DNA from: Aspidapion aeneum
Lineage: Eukaryota > Arthropoda > Insecta > Coleoptera > Brentidae
DNA: 64,000 nt
NCBI GenBank assembly: GCA_963576565.1
Contig: OY755039.1
Location: 87,253,207-87,317,206, forward strand
Direction: 5' to 3'
The position numbers and the translations under genes are program-made. A model generated the notes under the pieces. It worked only from the letters and a program-made list of their open reading frames with translations, was not told where the DNA came from and did no database searches. Of the stretch, positions 56,152-64,000 are shown in pieces. Each line of letters begins with the position of its first letter. Positions within the stretch are counted from its first letter, which is position 1.

Positions 56152-56630
56152 GAGTAGACGCGGCGAGAGTTGATGCCACGCACGTCATCAATTTTATCTT
56201 GTTATAAAGTTCGCGCGGCGAGAGTTGAAGCCACCCACGTCGCGGCTGAGGGGGATCTACTGGCTGCCTCTAGCTTGTGATTGACTGTTTCGAAGATCCA
56301 TAGGCGTAGTGTTTTATATTGGAATTAGTTTAATAAACTATTATGTTTAATTTATTCCGCACGGCACTGTCTGACCGCAAGTAGGCGTATACCAAGATAA
56401 AATTGATGACGTGCGTGGCATCAACTCTCGCCGCGTCTACTCTACGCCTACTTGCGGTCGGACAGTGCCGTGCAGAATAAATTACACATAATAATTTATA
56501 GCGGTAAAATAAACTAATTCCCAATATAAAACACTACGCCTATGGATCTCCGAAACAGCCAATCACAAGCTAGAGGCGGGGCCAGTAGATCCCCCTCAGT
56601 CGTGGATGACTTCAACTCTCGCCGCGCGAA
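56152..56630. repeat. Nested palindrome ending at an assembly gap
   Basis: 56205-56388 and 56444-56628 are inverted copies (GCGCGGCGAGAGTTGAAG, GGGGATCTACTGG, TAGCTTGTGATTG, CACGGCACTGTC, CAAGTAGGCGTA). The 55-bp centre (56389-56443) is itself the inverse of 56152-56200 (GGCGAGAGTTGATGCCACGC). The right arm runs straight into N. Confidence 0.85.
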
Positions 56631-56830
56631 NNNNNNNNNNNNNNNNNNNNNNNNNNNNNNNNNNNNNNNNNNNNNNNNNNNNNNNNNNNNNNNNNNNNNN
56701 NNNNNNNNNNNNNNNNNNNNNNNNNNNNNNNNNNNNNNNNNNNNNNNNNNNNNNNNNNNNNNNNNNNNNNNNNNNNNNNNNNNNNNNNNNNNNNNNNNNN
56801 NNNNNNNNNNNNNNNNNNNNNNNNNNNNNN
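56631..56830. other. Assembly gap (200 N)
   Basis: Exactly 200 N bases. Reading frames spanning it have no meaning. Confidence 0.99.
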
Positions 56831-57099
56831 AATGCAAAATATATGGTGCATTCCACTTTGCCCTATCCATTTTTTTATTATAGATGGTGAGAAACTACGT
56901 ACGAACATCAAAGCAACATCCTTGGGACGAAGAAGATATGGTAGATGCAGTTCACAAAATAAAGCTGCGGTTCGGTCTGCGTTAATTAATTAAGCTATGA
57001 TGCAGTTTTAGCAGTTAGAACAAACCGATTAAGCTATCATGGAGCGGCGGCAACTTCCAACGTACCGCAAACGACATTATATCGGAGAGCCAAAACTGA
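56831..57099. other. Unassigned sequence
   Basis: Moderate GC, no recognised gene or repeat family. Confidence 0.4.
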
Positions 57100-57320
57100 C
57101 AGTGGCGTAGCGTGGGTGGGGCGCAAGGGGTTCGTCGCCCCCTCCGCCCCGAGAGTACTGGCGCCCCATGGGTGCCCGAAGCGCCCTAAGCGTTATAAAG
57201 GAGCAGGGTCTGTAAAGGAAACTAAAGACATGATGACTTTTTTTTTTTTTGGTCGCAATATTTTTGAGGGGCCCTTTTTAGCTGTCGGCCCCCCGCCCCG
57301 TCAGGCACGCGACGCCGCTG
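57100..57320. mobile_element. hAT-like MITE, copy 1 (no matching left flank)
   Basis: Starts CAGTGGCGTAGCGTGGG and ends CACGCGACGCCGCTG. The interior is GC-rich. The right flank TTTGGTCT is the same satellite sequence as at copy 2, but the left flank (AAAACTGA) does not match, so there is no target duplication. Confidence 0.82.
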
Positions 57321-58360
57321 TTTGGTCTTATGGGTTTTCCTATAGTAAAAATCGCTAAATGACGTTTTTTGGAATCTCAACTCACTCAGTGGTTTTTTCG
57401 AATCTCTATGATGCCACAATACTGCAACTCGGTGCTTTTTTTGATAAACTGTATAGTTTGTAAAATATGAATTTCAAAGTTTTGCCATTTTGGTCTTAGT
57501 GGCGTAGCGTGGGGAGGGGGGGGGCGCGGGGGGTTCGTCGCCCCCCCCCACGCACTAGGGGCACCTGCCCCCCCCCCACCCCCGAGAATTTTTTAAATAT
57601 ACAAAAAATGAGTAAAAAGTAATGTTTTTGCTAATAAAAATTCAAAATTTTTGCCTGCGGCGCATGAAAGTGTCTATTGTTTTTATCATCGAAATTACAA
57701 CCACTGACTAATTCAATAAAATATACCGTTTTTAACCAACAGAGAATGTCACCTAAAGTGCACCCCCCCCCCCCCCGAGAAGCACCTCTGGATCCCTTGG
57801 TCGGCCCCCCCCGCCCCGTCGAGCACGCGACGCCGCTGTTTGGTATTATGGGTTTCCCTATACTAAAAATCGCTAAATGACGTTTTTTGGAATCTCAACT
57901 CACTTAGTGGTTTTTTCGTATCTGTATGACGCCACAATACTGCAACTCGGTGCTTTTTTTGATAAACTGTATAGTTTGTAAAATATTAATTTTCAAAGTT
58001 TTGCCATTTTGGTCTTATGGGTTTTCCTATACTAAAAATCACTAAATAACGTTTTTTGGAATCTCAACTCAATCAGTGGGTTTTTCGTCTCTGTATGACG
58101 CCACAATACTGCAACTTAGTGCTTTTTTTGATAATATGAATTTTCAAAGTTTTGCCATTTTGGTCTTATGGATTCCCTATACTAAAAATTGCTAAATGAC
58201 GTTTTTTGGAATCTCAACTCACTCAGTGGTTTTTTCGTATCTCTATGGCGCCACAATACTGCAACTCGGTGCTTTTTTTGATAAACTGTATAGTTTGTAA
58301 AATATGAATTTTCAAAGTTTTGCCATTTTGGTCTTATGGATTCCCTATACTAAAAATCGC
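57321..58360. repeat. ~168-bp satellite array, with MITE insertion
   Basis: Units start TTTGGTCTTATGG at 57321, 57489, 57839, 58008, 58159 and 58327. The period is 168-169 bp where intact and 151 bp for one unit with a deletion. Unit blocks: CTAAATGACGTTTTTTGG, CTCAACTCACTCAGTGG, CCACAATACTGCAACTCGG and TGTATAGTTTGTAAAATATG. The array resumes after the LINE at 61491-61660. Confidence 0.92.
57497..57838. mobile_element. hAT-like MITE, copy 2, in satellite
   Basis: Starts TAGTGGCGTAGCGTGG and ends CACGCGACGCCGCTG, 342 bp. It is flanked by TTTGGTCT (57489-57496) and TTTGGTAT (57839-57846), an 8-bp target duplication with one change. Contains long C and G runs, no coding. Confidence 0.88.
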
Positions 58361-61300
58361 TTTTTTTTTTTTAAGGGTATGCGCACTCGCAAGGAGATCC
58401 CTATCACGCTCGAGAAGCGGCAAGTGCGCGGAAATGTTGGTGTGTGTTGGTTTTGAAACGGTTCAGGTTGTAACCTGCAGGGAAAACTGTCGCAGGGAGT
58501 TTATTCCACAGCGATGCTGTTCTCCAGAGATATGAATTCTGATATAATGAGGTCCTTGGTGCCTCTATTTTGACAATAAATTGATGGTTACCGTCTGTTT
58601 GACGTGTTCGCCTAGTAGGTGCTACTCCCGGGGGGATCATACGTGCCAACTCTTCAGAGCATTTTCCGTGATAATACCTGTAGAAGAGAGATAGATCGCC
58701 CACAGTTCTTCGATGTTCGAGACTATCCAAGCTACGGGTAAGTGCGGGGTCATTGATCAGCTTGATAGCTCGTTTTTGCACGGTGTTCAAAAGCATTAAG
58801 GTATGTTTGGGTGCCGCACTCCATATATGTGAGCAGTACTCCATAGTTGGTCGAATCTGGGCTTTGTAGAGTGTCAGCAGTTGGCTTGGTGTATACAGAT
58901 GTCTTGTACGAAATAGCACCCCAAGTTTTTGGGACGCCCTTTTAGCTATATCTGCCACGTGACTGTGCCAAGACATGTTGATCTCTGCAGTGACTCCTAA
59001 GATGTTCAACTGGCTCTGCAATGCGACAGCACTTCCAGATAGCATGATGTTTGGTTCACCGGTGCTGGTCTTTTTGAAAACAGGGCTGCTTGGGTTTTCT
59101 GCGCGTTGAACTGTTCAAGGTTTTTGTTGCCCCAGTCCTCTATTATCTCCAAGTCGTTATTTATCTGTGATATTTCAGTTAGTCTAAGGTAATGGAATTC
59201 ACGTGCGGAGAGACATGTGGGTGGTATGACTGAGGAGACTACATTGCCATCATCTGCAAAGCAATAAAGTGGATTTACTGTTTTATCTATGAGGTCATTT
59301 ATGTAAATCCGAAAAAGTGTTGGCGAAAGGATTGCTCCCTGTGACACACCAGCATTTATTTGGCAAGAGTTGGAGTTCCGGCCATCCAGTGCAACATAAA
59401 TGGATCTATCCTTAAGGTAACTTTCAAACCAAGTGCAAAGTCTCGGCGACAATCCCGTTGCTTTGAGCTTGTTGAGCAGATTTTCATGCCAGACTTTATC
59501 GAATGCTTTAGATATATCTAAGGCAATTGTTCTTGTTTCACCTCGCAACTCAATCGCTTTTTGCCATAAGTAAGTGACGTATGTAAGTAAATCGCCAGTT
59601 GACCTATATTTTCGAAATCCGTATTGCTTGTCGTTGATAATTTTGTACTTTTCCAAGTACTTTTGGTTAGGTGATTGTTCACAACGCTTTCCATTACTTT
59701 TGATATCACCGGAAGTAGAGCAATTGGTCTATAGTTTAACGGATCTGTCTTTTTTCCTTTCTTTGGAATGGGTTGTACTGCGGCAGACTTCCATGATAAT
59801 GGATATACTCCTTGCCTATAAGATAAATTGAATAATTTTGCGAAAGTTGGGGTGAGTTCGCAAGCACAATTTTTGAGTACTATCGCGGGAATGCCATCTG
59901 GACCCATTGCTTTGTTTGTATCCAACTTTTTAAGGGATTTTCGTATTTCACTGTGACAAAAAGGCACCTCTGGCATACTGTGGGAAACCCTTTCAATGAA
60001 CGGTGGAGTTTTTCCATTTGGCACTGTTAGGTTTGAGTTGAAGGAAAAGATTTTGGCCAGCATATTGGCTTTTTCCTCTGATGTTGTGGCTAAGTGAGTA
60101 TTTTTATCTGTAAGTGGTGGTATGGATGACTTGGTGAAGTTTGATCCAACGGCTTTTGCAAGAGACCAAAAGGACCTAGAACTACTTGGACAATTCAGCA
60201 ACCTGTTTTTTATTATTTGATTGTATGTTTCTTTGGCGGCGTCAATAGTAATTTTGCAACTATTTCTGGCTTCTATAAATTCTGTGTGGTTTTGAGCGAT
60301 TTGTTGTCGTTTCCGTTTGACACTGGCTGTTGAACCAAGGTTTTGCATTAGCTCTGCGTTTTATTGTATGTGGGATATATCCATCCATTCCAGATAAGAT
60401 TACTTTTGTTATTTCATTACAGCAAATAGTGGGATCAGCTGTTTTAAAGCAAACCTATTGCCATGGAAAATCCAGGTAAAACTGTTTAAGGTCATTCCAT
60501 TTTGCCGATTTATAGTGCCATATTTTACGAGGAAGTGATTGTTGGCTTTGTTGGTATGAACATTTCGCACTTTGTTCTTATAAGTTTATGATCGGATGAA
60601 CCAAGTGGGGGATCTACTTGAATTGTGTACAAGTCAGGATTTGTAGTTAGGAACAAGTCTAAAAGCGCTGCAAATTCACCCCTGTCTGAGATACGGGTAG
60701 GTTCATCGACAAGCTGCGTTAGACCACAACTTATGGCAAAAGCTTCTGCTTCCCTGCCTTCATTATCTGTTTTGTTGCGGTGTTTTAGCCAGGGTATATT
60801 GTGGACGTTGAAATCGCCTAAAAAAACAATTTCCGCATGTGGATAGTTAGACTGTATACAATCACAGTTTTCGGATAATGTCGCAAAAAAGTTTTGATAC
60901 TCGGTGTTACTTGGCGGTCGGTAGAGGCAGCAAATGAACTTGGTCGATGACTTTGCGGTGAATTTCAGCCATATGATATCGAGGTTCGCTGGTTCTAGCT
61001 TCTCCTCTCGATGACATGAAAGGTCATTTTTAATGTACACACAGATCCCAAAATTATGTCGAAATCGGTGGTGTAGGTCATAGCCGGGATAAAGATAGTT
61101 CACAATAGGTGTTTCAGAACTGATTTTAGTTTCAGTGAGAACAAGGATGTCAGGTCTTTGTTCTTCAAGATGTTGGTGAACTGAATTCATGTTGGTACTT
61201 AATCCTCTTATATTGCTAAAATCAATTGTGAGTTGAGTTTTTGGTCTTTTTTTAATATCTTTGCATAAATGACCCCCAGGATCACCCGACGCCCGGAGAT

Positions 61301-61492
61301 CCGAGTGGTCGGGTATTTTACCTCCGGAATATTTTGATCCTGGAGGCGCCATCATGCTATCTGTTACTCATTGTTGGAACCGGACTGCCAGCGCAGTAGC
61401 GGAACGTGGTGATACCACTTAGCGCTACTCAGTTCTGGCATGGCGGTATCTCACCGGTCGACGCCCAATGTGTAAAAAGCGTCTACCACCTA
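58361..61492 (-). mobile_element. CR1/jockey-like LINE, copy 2, in satellite
   Basis: A near-identical copy of 3006-6352, inserted in a satellite unit (left edge AAAATCGC plus T-run, right edge CTAAATGACG). It has a 12-nt poly(A) tail. Target duplication is at most two or three bases, as in copy 1. It lacks the CGGTT array and has a 35-bp deletion near 60316. Confidence 0.9.
58404..61355 (-). pseudogene. CR1/jockey-like LINE polyprotein, copy 2
   Basis: Read right to left. 61355-60525 encodes an N-terminal leader and endonuclease (FSNIRGLSTNMNSVHQHL, TETKI, YRPPS, LGDFNVH, SSDHK). 60348-59518 encodes the linker and RT start, with MGPDGIPA and an intact KTDPLNYRPIALLP. 59656-59006 holds LDISKAFDKVWH, QGAILSP (with GVS for GVP before it) and FADDG. 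59045-58404 is the C-terminus with YCSHIW and SYLWRTASLWNKLP. Breaks: a 35-bp deletion at ~60316, a 2-nt insertion at ~59663, and the A-run frameshift near 59072 shared with copy 1. Because it lacks the CGGTT array, this copy best shows the protein's N-terminus. Confidence 0.87.
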
Positions 61493-61660
61493 CTAAATGA
61501 CGTTTTTTGGAATTTCAACTCACTCAGTGGTTTTTTCGTATCTTTATTACGCCACAATACTGCAACCCGGTGCTTTTTTTGATAAACTGTATAGTTTGTA
61601 AAATATGAATGTTCAAAATTTTGCCATTTTGGTCTTATGGGTTTCCCTATACTTTTTTTT
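61491..61660. repeat. Satellite unit resumed after LINE
   Basis: Continues the interrupted unit (CTAAATGACGTTTTTTGG through TTGCCATTTTGG), with the next unit start at 61628 breaking off in a T-run near 61653. Confidence 0.88.
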
Positions 61661-62106
61661 TGAGCGAAAAAACAAATATCTTAGAATTTTCAAAAATTTT
61701 TTGTTTGTAAAATATTGTGGATACAAAACACCCAAAAAGCTCTACTCTTACCAAGTTTTGTTAAACTGACATTATTTTTGCAAAAAAAAACAAAAAAAAT
61801 TACGGTTTTTTTAATTTTTCTCGAATATTTTGAGGTTATGTAAAAAATGAAATTTACAAAAGTTTTAGACATTTTTATGGCCTATAACTTTTCTATATGT
61901 TACTTGTTTCTCCAACGCCATGCTCACGCATTTATTTTTTTAACTTCGTTTTTCACCGCTCTACAATTTCCAATGCTTTAAGTCCTGTTAGTAAATATAT
62001 TTTTTTTACCTTAAAATATGGTTATTCTACTGGCCTATTTGTGATTTGTCATTAAAGTGTCTGTCAGTATATTATTGAAATTGTTTTTGTTGAACAAAAG
62101 TAAAAA
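61661..62106. other. AT-rich, no gene
   Basis: Nothing supported. Immediately upstream of the THAP-like start. Confidence 0.4.
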
Positions 62107-62174
62107 ATGGGAACACGATGTGTTGCTTGTAAAAACGACTTTTATAGGAGTGCAAAGCCGATTTCTTTTTTGAA
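62107..62174 (+). CDS. Possible first exon of a THAP-domain protein
   Basis: ATG at 62107 in a good insect start context (TAAAAAATGG) opens a short frame. It reads MGTRCVACKNDFYRSAKPIS followed by Phe-Leu-Lys. THAP zinc fingers (C2CH, DNA-binding) typically begin with a Met-proximal Cys-x(2-4)-Cys, a CKN-like motif and a K-P-I-S-F block. Here Cys5, Cys8, CKN and KPISF fit. The frame meets a stop at 62176, but a consensus splice donor GTAAGT starts at 62175, just where THAP first exons often end. I could not find the second exon with the CxxH pair in the remaining 1.8 kb. It could be a host gene, a P-element-like transposase start, or chance. The partial length makes this tentative. Confidence 0.4.
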
Positions 62175-62180
62175 GTAAGT
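62175..62180 (+). promoter_or_regulatory. Candidate 5' splice donor
   Basis: GTAAGT matches the consensus donor and directly follows the 68-nt THAP-like reading frame. Confidence 0.35.
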
Positions 62181-62869
62181 AGCTTTGATTATTTAAAAAA
62201 CTTTGTTTGTACCTAATCGCAGTATATATCCAGTTTTACATTAAAAATAAAACGTCCGCTAAATTTCAAAACCACAGAATATCATCGGAGAGTAAAATTG
62301 AAAAAGGCAAGGTAGCAGCTCCTGCGCAGAGTGCTATCTCTACAAAAAATATCAATATTTTTTCCTCACTTTGCATATATGTAAAGGCCTATCCAGTTAT
62401 ATATATATATATATATATCCGGTTCGAAGGACCAATTTGCAAGCTGTGCTTGACAATTACACTTGCTTAACTCGGCTTGGTTAAGCAGCGGGACTAAAGT
62501 AAAAGTTTACTGCCAGGGAGCAGCCTCACTCCCTGCAATGACCAAGAAGGCTTATGGTACAGTAAACTAAGTAGGTATAGTGAGAATAACTATCAAATGT
62601 TGAATCTGCTTTATTGAGATAAATCCTCTCTTTTTATATTAACTAATTGTTATGGTTCGTGATAAATTATAAAATATAAAATTCCATACAATGTCTTGTT
62701 TTATAAACTAAATAATTTATATAATTTAAATAGGTAAACTTGAGAAGGTTAGTTTATGTTATTAAAACCTAATTTCTCAAGATCACCTATGTCTAAATAA
62801 TAAATTTAATTAAAAATGAAGATTTATGAAAAATGGTAAAAAAAGAAAATCTGTTTAATTTTGTAATTA

Positions 62870-62928
<59 letters not shown>

Positions 62929-64000
62929 ATCATTGATTGTTTATCGCTTATTTGTCTTTTTAAATAATTGTCAATTTCTAACACTCCTGGATTTTATCCT
63001 GGCTACATGCTGTATCAGACTTTGTTTTCTTTTAGAAAACAGCGTTCCTACTTTAAAATAACTAAATTTTAAATATATTTATTATTTGTTGTCCTAAACA
63101 AACAACAAGCTACTTTATTATACAGGTAGTTATAAAGAACATTAAAAAATTTTAAAGTGCATAAATATTAACCAAAAATTCTATACCGTATCCTCTATCG
63201 GATTCCATAAAGATGCTTACAAAAGAGTGTCCAAAGCCTCCTGTGGTAAGGTTGGCGGTGCCGGAGTACCCTTCCACCAGTATTTACTAAGATGGTTTAG
63301 GGTTTAAGTCTAAAGTTTAGGTTTAGGTTTAACTTTTAGTTTATCTTTTGTGAAACGTTTTAACTGAATTTCTTTCAAACTTAATAAAAGTTAATGGAAT
63401 TTTGGACTAATTATAACTACATAGGTTATATCGCAATAGAAAAAAACCGGTTTGAATAAGAATCTGCAAGGATTTCATAAAAAAATGGAAAAAACGGAAA
63501 AGAAATGGTTTAAACTATAGGTTTACGTTTGTAGGGAACGAGGTTTAAGTGAAAATGCAGTGATATTTAAGTGAATTACTTACATTTTTCAGATTACACT
63601 TACTTCCCAAACTTGACATTGTCGGAAAATGTGTTCTAATTTCGTAATTTTTATTATATAACTTGCACAAACAAAGCGAAACTGAAAAATAAATTTTCAA
63701 ATTTATTAAAATGACGTAAAAGTGACTTGACTGACACTTGCTGGACTAAGTACTGGGATTGTCATCTGCTGTCATCTCGGTGCACGTACATCTTAAATAT
63801 ATATGGCTAGAGCGTATTAAAACCACTAATCGAAAATAACTGCTACAATAAATAAATAAATAAATAAAAACATTTTTTATTATATTAATTTAAAGATTAT
63901 TTGCAAATAAACAAATCGCGTGTGAGTATATTTGTATTTTAATATGAAGATCGTTTTTTTTACTTTCCTCGTCAAGGCAAATATCGTTTAAAAGCTACAT
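62181..64000. other. AT-rich sequence with microsatellites, no confirmed gene
   Basis: 62397-62417 and 62871-62925 are AT microsatellites. 62418-62570 is less AT-rich (CCGGTTCGAAGGACCAATTTG, a CAGGGAG...CTCCCTG hairpin) and may be a dispersed repeat. 63190-63300 is also moderate GC. No coding region supported. A TTTTTCAG acceptor-like site occurs near 63590, but its continuation shows no THAP signature. Confidence 0.45.
62871..62925. repeat. (TA)n microsatellite
   Basis: Perfect dinucleotide run. The Tyr-Ile open frame crossing it is an artefact. Confidence 0.95.

Noticed and set aside
56514..56911. Five open frames around 56.5-56.9 kb
   Set aside because: They are composed mainly of unknown residues from the 200-N gap.
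62420..62560. tRNA-derived SINE (GGTTCGAAGG and TGGTTAAGCAG box-like words)
   Set aside because: The box-like words are in the wrong order and spacing for a polymerase III promoter.
63340..63600. Second THAP exon after the TTTTTCAG site near 63590
   Set aside because: The continuation in the required phase shows no CxxH pair or other THAP features and stops quickly.

Overview
This window is AT-rich intergenic or heterochromatin-like DNA from an insect. A large repeat-rich genome, such as a beetle or hemipteran, fits best, but the species cannot be fixed from sequence alone. The evidence is the content: a BEL/Pao LTR retrotransposon, I/R1-group, CR1/jockey-group and RTE-group LINEs, a mariner remnant, hAT- and Mutator-like MITEs, many long foldback elements, satellite DNA and (AT)n microsatellites. 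I found no complete host gene and no tRNA or rRNA. The only host-like coding hint is a 23-codon start at 62107-62175 that resembles the first exon of a THAP-domain protein and ends in a consensus splice donor.

Layout. 353-12752 is a three-level nest. A BEL/Pao element (LTRs 358-828 and 12277-12747, 5-bp target duplication ACAGT) is split by a 5'-truncated I/R1-group LINE (1068-6683, minus strand, 12-bp duplication). That LINE is itself split by a CR1/jockey-like LINE (3006-6352, minus strand) carrying a 35-unit CGGTT array. 12.7-18.5 kb holds degenerate tandem repeats, a solo copy of the same LTR (15171-15640, duplication ACGGA), three tandem hairpins (15661-15878) and a 247-bp MITE. 19-23 kb holds degenerate tandem and inverted repeats. 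24.5-30.6 kb is a complex duplication built from a ~140-bp tandem repeat, a foldback element and an (AT)n-tailed element, with a 736-bp indel-free inverted duplication. 31.6-36 kb carries a 1.29-kb TIR element, a Mutator-like foldback with a 9-bp target duplication, and a composite tandem repeat.

36-39 kb, 45.8-47.2 kb and 47.7-50.1 kb are three degenerate RTE-type LINE copies; the last has an 11-bp target duplication. 39.36-43.73 kb is a giant foldback element. Its arms consist of a GGCGCC-rich minisatellite, a unique shoulder and about 29 copies of a ~129-bp repeat that switches orientation at about 40.7 kb. 50.87-52.78 kb is a second giant palindrome, interrupted by a 249-bp hAT-like MITE with an 8-bp target duplication. 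52.8-56.6 kb carries a deleted mariner, MITEs and a palindrome that abuts a 200-N assembly gap. 57.3-61.7 kb is a ~168-bp satellite array interrupted by a hAT-like MITE and by a second CR1/jockey-like LINE copy (58361-61492). The rest is AT-rich with (AT)n tracts.

Nearly every coding segment is broken by stops, frameshifts, truncations or insertions, so they are annotated as pseudogenes. There is no operon or pathway. The functional relationship among parts is insertion order and recombination among repeats.
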